Shown one piece after another: positions 59,722 through 64,000 of a stretch of DNA of 64,000 bases; position 1 is the first letter of the stretch; each line of letters opens with the position of its first letter. The translations under genes and the position numbers were made by a program. Source of the stretch: Apiosordaria backusii (lineage: Eukaryota; Ascomycota; Sordariomycetes; Sordariales; Lasiosphaeriaceae); NCBI GenBank assembly GCA_030549205.1, contig JAUKTV010000008.1, positions 310,001 through 374,000 on the forward strand. Direction: 5' to 3'. The notes under the pieces are model-generated. The model saw only the letters and a list, made by a program, of their open reading frames with translations. It did not search any database and was not told the origin of the DNA.

Positions 59722-61130
59722 ATGTCACTCCCACTCACGTTCATACTCAATACTGGGGCTCACGTCCCTGTTGTTTGACTCGGCACCTTCCAAGGTCAAA
59801 GCGGAAACTCCCGGGTACGCATTTTCCGGTCTGTCGAGCTCCAGTCGGTCATTGACACAGCCTTGAAACAAAGGTCAAAGATACCGTCAAGCTTGCCCTT
59901 CAACTTGGCTATCGTAACATTGACGGTGCCCACGCCTATGGCAATGAGAAAGAAATTAGGGAAAGAATCAAGGAGAGCGGAATCCCGCGACAGGAAATAT
60001 TCGTCACGTCAAAACTGTAAGCCAGCGGGAACATGTCACCTTAATTCAGGTTGATGGTCTTGCGAGCTAGGACTAATCATCGCGAAGTGCTCAAACCTGG
60101 CACGATCCGGCTGATGTAGAGCGAGCCCTCGATCTCTCATTGAAGAAATTCGCAACAAGAATACGGTAAACACTCTTCCGTCTTCTCCGAAGTGCAACCA
60201 TGCTGATTGTTCATCACAGTTGATTTGTACCTCATGCATTGTACGATTGTCCCTTGATGTGTCCAAGCTTCTTCCGCGTTTACTGACATCTGGCGGCCAA
60301 GTTCCCCATGCTTACCAGCCTGGACCCAATATCGAAAAGATTCGTCACCCCAGCGGAAATGGGAAGGTAAGAGATCGGGATGAGCTATCTCGCATGTCAA
60401 CCTGGACCTGACGTGCCTCGCCTGCAGCCCGTGATCGATTATGATATGTCAAGGAGATATCCCGAAACATGGAAGGCAATGGAGAAGCTGGTGCACAGCG
60501 GGAAAGCACGTGCAATTGGTGAGGACCAAGCCCATCATGATCTGTCATTCAACAAACTCTGGCATTAAACAAGGACTTTCCAGCTTCAACATTCTCAAGA
60601 CAGGGAGAATTCTTGATGTGGCTCGAATCATTTCTGCTGTCAATCAGGTTGAACTTCATCCGTACCTACCACAGCATGACCTGGTCGAGTTCTCGGCGAA
60701 ACACGGCATTTTGATCATGGCTCACCAGCCTCTGTTCGGGCTCACCCGGATGAACCGTTTCCAACCGAGAACCCAAAGGTCAGTCTTTCCTTGCTGCAAT
60801 ATCCCGTATCCACCCCTTGCTAACCTGACGTGACAGATAGTTGAGGTCGCGAAACAGGCAGGGATAACCCCCGCACAGGTTTGCCTGTCGTGGGCCGTCC
60901 AAAGGGGAATACCAGTTGTTCCCAAGTCTGTCCAACGGGCCCATCTGGAACAAAATCTCCATCTGACGAGGCTGCCCGAGGATCTGTTCGCAGCCGTGGA
61001 TTCCGTCTCATCTGAAAAAGGTCCGATTCGATTCTTGGACCCGAGTCACCACATCTGCTTCGACATCTTTGACGAAGAGAATGACCAACCAGTAGACAAC
61101 AAGGCGCCCTGGGACCAAACCCATGACTGA
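59722..61130 (+). pseudogene. Aldo-keto reductase pseudogene
   Basis: All blocks of a fungal NADPH-dependent aldo-keto reductase are present in order across about six exons: FILNTGAHVPVV, GYRNIDGAHAYGNEKEI with the catalytic Asp and Tyr, VTSKL with the Lys, SLKKFATRIR, DLYLMHC with the His, YPETWKAMEKLVHSGKARAIG, SAVNQVELHPYLPQ, and WAVQRGIPVVPKS to the stop at 61128-61130. Splice sites remain plausible. A TGA at 59776-59778 replaces the conserved Gly of VVGLGTF, consistent with a single GGA-to-TGA change. After DLYLMH the frame meets TGA near 60252 and the following segment continues in a different frame. These breaks make an active enzyme unlikely, though an unrecognised intron could bypass the second. 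The first cannot easily be bypassed. Confidence 0.8.
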
Positions 61131-62378
61131 TCAGATTGGTGCCAGAGATGAGGTCTATGGACAGACATCAAGTACGTGGATGGAATCAGGCTGCCCAATC
61201 CTGATTGCTATTTTATCTGAAGCCGGGATGATGCAGTTCGTCGATGGAGCTGCTCCCGGGTGGAACTCGACGCCTCATGCTTGAATTCTGAGACTCGAAT
61301 GATCAACACCATGTTGGTGGTGTCCCGAGCTACCTGCGGTGGTTAAGGTACACTGTTTCTGTGAACCCATCGCGGATCAACCGGCATCACGGGAAGCTAC
61401 ATATTTGCAGGCGCCACTTTCTATTTGGCAGCTCCTCATTGATGCGCTCCCTCCGGGTTCGATCTCGATCCACCATTCACGTCTCTTGTTCTGCTTTTTT
61501 GGAAGATGATAAACGATCTCTCGTCATTCTCCCCGCTCTCTTCCTCACATTTGGCAAGAGTCCTCGGAAACATGCAGTCTCCTTCGCTCCTATCATAGCC
61601 GGCTTCCCAAGGCATGATTGTGTACTACCGTCTAGCGGGTACAGCAGCATCAAAATCCGGTACCCTGCGCCAGAAAATTGTTTTCGTCGTTACATATTAC
61701 TTCAAGTTGCCTATCTTTGTGGGTGCGAACAAGGGTCTGGTGGAAGAGGTGAAGCCACCCCTGTCGCGGCTTGTCGCAGTTAAGCACAAATCGCCTCATG
61801 CATAACGCCTCAAGACATCCACTGATAGTAGGAATTGGTCAATCATGAATATATGTTTTCTTCACTGCGTTCCACAGACCGCAGCTCTTCTCCCGACTCG
61901 CTGACGCCCAATGTCTCACCGCTTCTAGGCCCTCTTGGCCCCTGCTGCTGCTCGCCCAAAACGGACAATCACCACGTCGAACCCCTCAAGGCTTGGCTAT
62001 GAACACATGCGCTGGCAAGCAAAAGAGGAAGGAAATCTCCACCGGGCAAAATAATTGATACCAAATCAGTTTTCCAGCCGACACGCACGCCAACTAATGC
62101 AGACCACCCTGTAACCGTAACTGTACGATTCTTCACGATCCGATCCGATGTGGCGCCATGGGGCGGGAGCACGTAGTAGCCGGATGTCGAAAGGCGGGAC
62201 GTTTTCCGGGACCGCTGCATGGCCTGGACCTCTTCAGTGGGTTTCTGGGATGAATCCGATGGGTTTTTGGGCGTTATTGGTGGGTAGATGTTGCCTCCAG
62301 TGCCTCTTTTTTTCTGTTATCCAGACGTTCTCCTGTCAACGGTTTTAGCGGTGTCGATTCGTGTCTCCACTCGCCTAC
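61131..62378. other. Intergenic, no supported gene
   Basis: About 1.25 kb between the aldo-keto reductase pseudogene and the collagen-like gene. A 140-codon frame at 61361-61783 opens with a non-ATG codon and has no domain. No repeats or RNA genes were recognised. Confidence 0.5.
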
Positions 62379-62384
62379 TATAAA
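62379..62384 (+). promoter_or_regulatory. Probable TATA box of the collagen-like gene
   Basis: TATAAA, about 145 bp upstream of the proposed ATG at 62524. Confidence 0.45.
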
Positions 62385-62523
62385 CCCCTGAACCCCTGAA
62401 CAAAGACCCACAGTTTCCATCACAGCTCAGACCAAGTTCGACGTTAGGTCAACAGATAATAGAGGGGTGGTTTGGCTTCGACTGTTGAAAGAGAATATCG
62501 ATATCGTTCATCCTCATTTCAAA

Positions 62524-63684
62524 ATGTATCTCGACAGAAACCCCGCAGAAAACCTCTCCCCATCAAGAACCCGTCGGTCACCCACCGTCCCTCCAGATCC
62601 TCAGCCCATCAACTCTGCCCAAACCGCCGCCCTCATCGTCTTTGGCGTCCTTCTTGGTCTCATCATAACCGGCGTCACAATATGGTGCTGTTGCTGCCGT
62701 ACTCCAGGCTGGCGCCGTCGACCGAGTTCGAAACCCAAAGTCAAAATCATCCGCATGTCTGGGCCCAGAGGTGAGAAGGGGGAAAGAGGACCACCAGGAC
62801 CGATGGGAATGCAAGGAGTTCCCGGCCTCCCAGGGCCACCTGTTTTCCTGCCTCTTCCTGCTCCGGCTGCTCCAGTTCCCATCAGACCTCTCGGGCCGAG
62901 GGGCATGCTACCCGGTGCTCTGTCTGGCCTGAATGGGGGTGCGGGTGCCGGTGCCGGTGAGGGTAGCAACGATAGCAGCAGAGACTGCTCCATTGACCGC
63001 CAGAGGCAACCTCCGTTTCTGTATCAACATCAACATCAACATCAGCATCACCGTCCACCATCAAACGCGTTAGCAACCATACCCCCAGCTCGCTATGCCC
63101 TCCCTTCCCTACTGCAGAGCTTTGCGCAGCCTCAGACCCCAATCCCACCACCGGTACCAATGCCACCCGCAGCCAACCCAACACCACAACCACAGCCACA
63201 ACCACAACCACCACGTCCTCAACCACAACCACAACCCCAACCCCAACCACAACCAATCCGCATCCCCCCACCAGTAATCTTCCACGCCCGACACCACTAC
63301 CCCCACGACAGAGTCCCCATCGCAAAACTGATCAACGACCACGCAGCAGCAGGAGTGGGCACCAAGCCGCTGCCATTATCCCTGCCGATAGGACGGCACG
63401 GGATGGTGAACCTAGCGTTGAAATATCAGGTCCACAGCAGCAGTAGCACTTGCAGCGAAAAGGGGGGACTGGAAACAACGACAACCTGCCCGGCGGCGGG
63501 GGGAACGGAGAGGGGGTATCAGAGTGCGTATTGTGAGAGTAGTGCTGAGAGTGATGGGGGGTATGAGGCTGGGTATGAGTCGATGGAGAATTTTGGGGGT
63601 GGGATGGGGGTGGGGGGGTGGGCTACGGTGGGAATGGGAATGGGAATGGGGGGCCGAGGTGGGGGTGAGATTGAGGAGGGATGA
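62524..63684 (+). CDS. Single-pass membrane protein with a collagen-like Gly-X-Y segment
   Basis: Single exon, 386 residues from ATG MYLDRNPAEN; an in-frame GTG at 62467 would add 19 residues but is an unlikely start. A short N-terminal segment is followed by one transmembrane helix (about 34-56, TAALIVFGVLLGLIITGV) and a CCCC cluster suited to palmitoylation. A basic juxtamembrane patch leads into nine Gly-X-Y triplets (GPRGEKGERGPPGPMGMQG and onward), a Pro-rich region, a QH repeat, long PQ repeats and a Gly/Met-rich tail. Without a cleavable signal peptide the helix may be a signal anchor; topology cannot be decided from sequence, though the basic patch after the helix favours a cytoplasmic C terminus. 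I know no established function for this arrangement. Confidence 0.8.
   Translation: MYLDRNPAENLSPSRTRRSPTVPPDPQPINSAQTAALIVFGVLLGLIITGVTIWCCCCRTPGWRRRPSSKPKVKIIRMSGPRGEKGERGPPGPMGMQGVPGLPGPPVFLPLPAPAAPVPIRPLGPRGMLPGALSGLNGGAGAGAGEGSNDSSRDCSIDRQRQPPFLYQHQHQHQHHRPPSNALATIPPARYALPSLLQSFAQPQTPIPPPVPMPPAANPTPQPQPQPQPPRPQPQPQPQPQPQPIRIPPPVIFHARHHYPHDRVPIAKLINDHAAAGVGTKPLPLSLPIGRHGMVNLALKYQVHSSSSTCSEKGGLETTTTCPAAGGTERGYQSAYCESSAESDGGYEAGYESMENFGGGMGVGGWATVGMGMGMGGRGGGEIEEG
63020..63260 (+). repeat. Low-complexity QH and PQ codon repeats
   Basis: CAACAT/CAGCAT repeats at about 63024-63051 encode QHQHQHQHH, and CCACAACCACAA-type repeats at about 63182-63256 encode alternating Pro-Gln. Both lie inside the collagen-like gene and are candidates for strain length variation. 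Confidence 0.8.
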
Positions 63685-63894
63685 ACGGATGGATGCATAT
63701 ATCATGACATTGGGTTAGGAGTTTGGGTTTGGGTTTATCTTTCTGTAATCGAATACGATTGCATAGTGGCATTTGGGTCAGGTTTGGCATTGGGAGGTAG
63801 ATCAGAATGAGAAGTATGGGAAACGGAAGGACTTGGTATTTTTAGCTGCTCAACTCAAAGACAGAGAATGTACGTATGTAACTGTTATGAACTC

Positions 63895-63900
63895 AATAAA
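63895..63900 (+). terminator. Polyadenylation signal AATAAA
   Basis: AATAAA within CTCAATAAATAAACGG, about 210 bp after the stop of the collagen-like gene. Good match to the eukaryotic signal. Confidence 0.5.
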
Positions 63901-64000
63901 TAAACGGTCTTGTGTCGGATTGACAGACACAGGCCACTGCCATCAGTGACGGTCATCTCTGTCCTCCATCTCCATCATGTTGTGATTGTGGAGTGATGGG

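Noticed and set aside
61361..61783. 140-codon plus-strand frame between the aldo-keto reductase and collagen-like genes
   Set aside because: Opens at a non-ATG codon, no domain, no intron support.
33060..64000. tRNA, rRNA or other structured RNA genes
   Set aside because: I looked for tRNA-like box A/B pairs and cloverleaf ends by eye and found none; a covariance-model scan would be decisive.

Overview
The window is from a filamentous ascomycete, most likely a sordariomycete such as the Chaetomiaceae or Podosporaceae. The evidence is short 50-200 nt introns with GT..AG ends and CTAAC/CTGAC branch points, an AA9 lytic polysaccharide monooxygenase with a CBM1, a NACHT-WD40 NLR-like protein, and a large AT-rich block that looks RIP-mutated (repeat-induced point mutation, C:G to T:A mainly at CpA). 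The species assignment is inference; the eukaryotic gene structures are seen directly.

Positions 1 to about 33060 are a nest of dead Ty1/Copia LTR retrotransposons. No usable reading frame survives, but LTR ends, target-site duplications (TSDs), primer-binding sites and polypurine tracts remain readable. One family (7.6 kb, 832-866 bp LTRs) gives copies named here B (1-8091, enters from the left), F (8092-8882, minus), C (8883-16517, minus), D (16518-23861, plus), a solo LTR S inside D (20131-20996), an LTR fragment E (23862-24678) and a complete copy A (24941-32540, TSD GATAA). A second family, G (1292-7674, 679 bp LTRs, TSD GTATA), sits inside the 3' LTR of B. C has one short and one long LTR and no matching TSD, and D lacks its 5' end exactly where C stops. 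Recombination between two minus-strand copies that deleted everything between them would explain both.

At about 33060-33110 the base composition switches abruptly to normal gene-bearing sequence. From left to right it holds: a 7-exon gene for a predicted 2294-residue secreted protein joining a GH55 beta-1,3-glucanase module to a subtilisin-like (S8) module (+, 33612-41046); an AA9 LPMO with CBM1 (-, 41665-42623); a repeat-bearing stretch without convincing genes (about 42780-46200); an uncharacterised Ser/Pro-rich protein with a basic tail (-, 46295-47270); a glycine-rich-domain (DUF1399-like) protein (-, 48739-51267); an alpha/beta-hydrolase-NACHT-WD40 protein (-, 52352-57623); a fructosamine/ketosamine-3-kinase-like protein (-, 58260-59327); an aldo-keto reductase pseudogene (+, 59722-61130); and a single-pass membrane protein with a collagen-like Gly-X-Y run (+, 62524-63684).

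The genes do not form an obvious cluster. The GH55-S8 protein and the LPMO are tail-to-tail and both are predicted to act outside the cell on polysaccharide-rich walls. The NLR-like protein is a candidate for self/non-self recognition or immunity. The most unusual items are the GH55-S8 fusion, whose catalytic Asp position is Glu, and the rearrangement history recorded in the retrotransposon nest.
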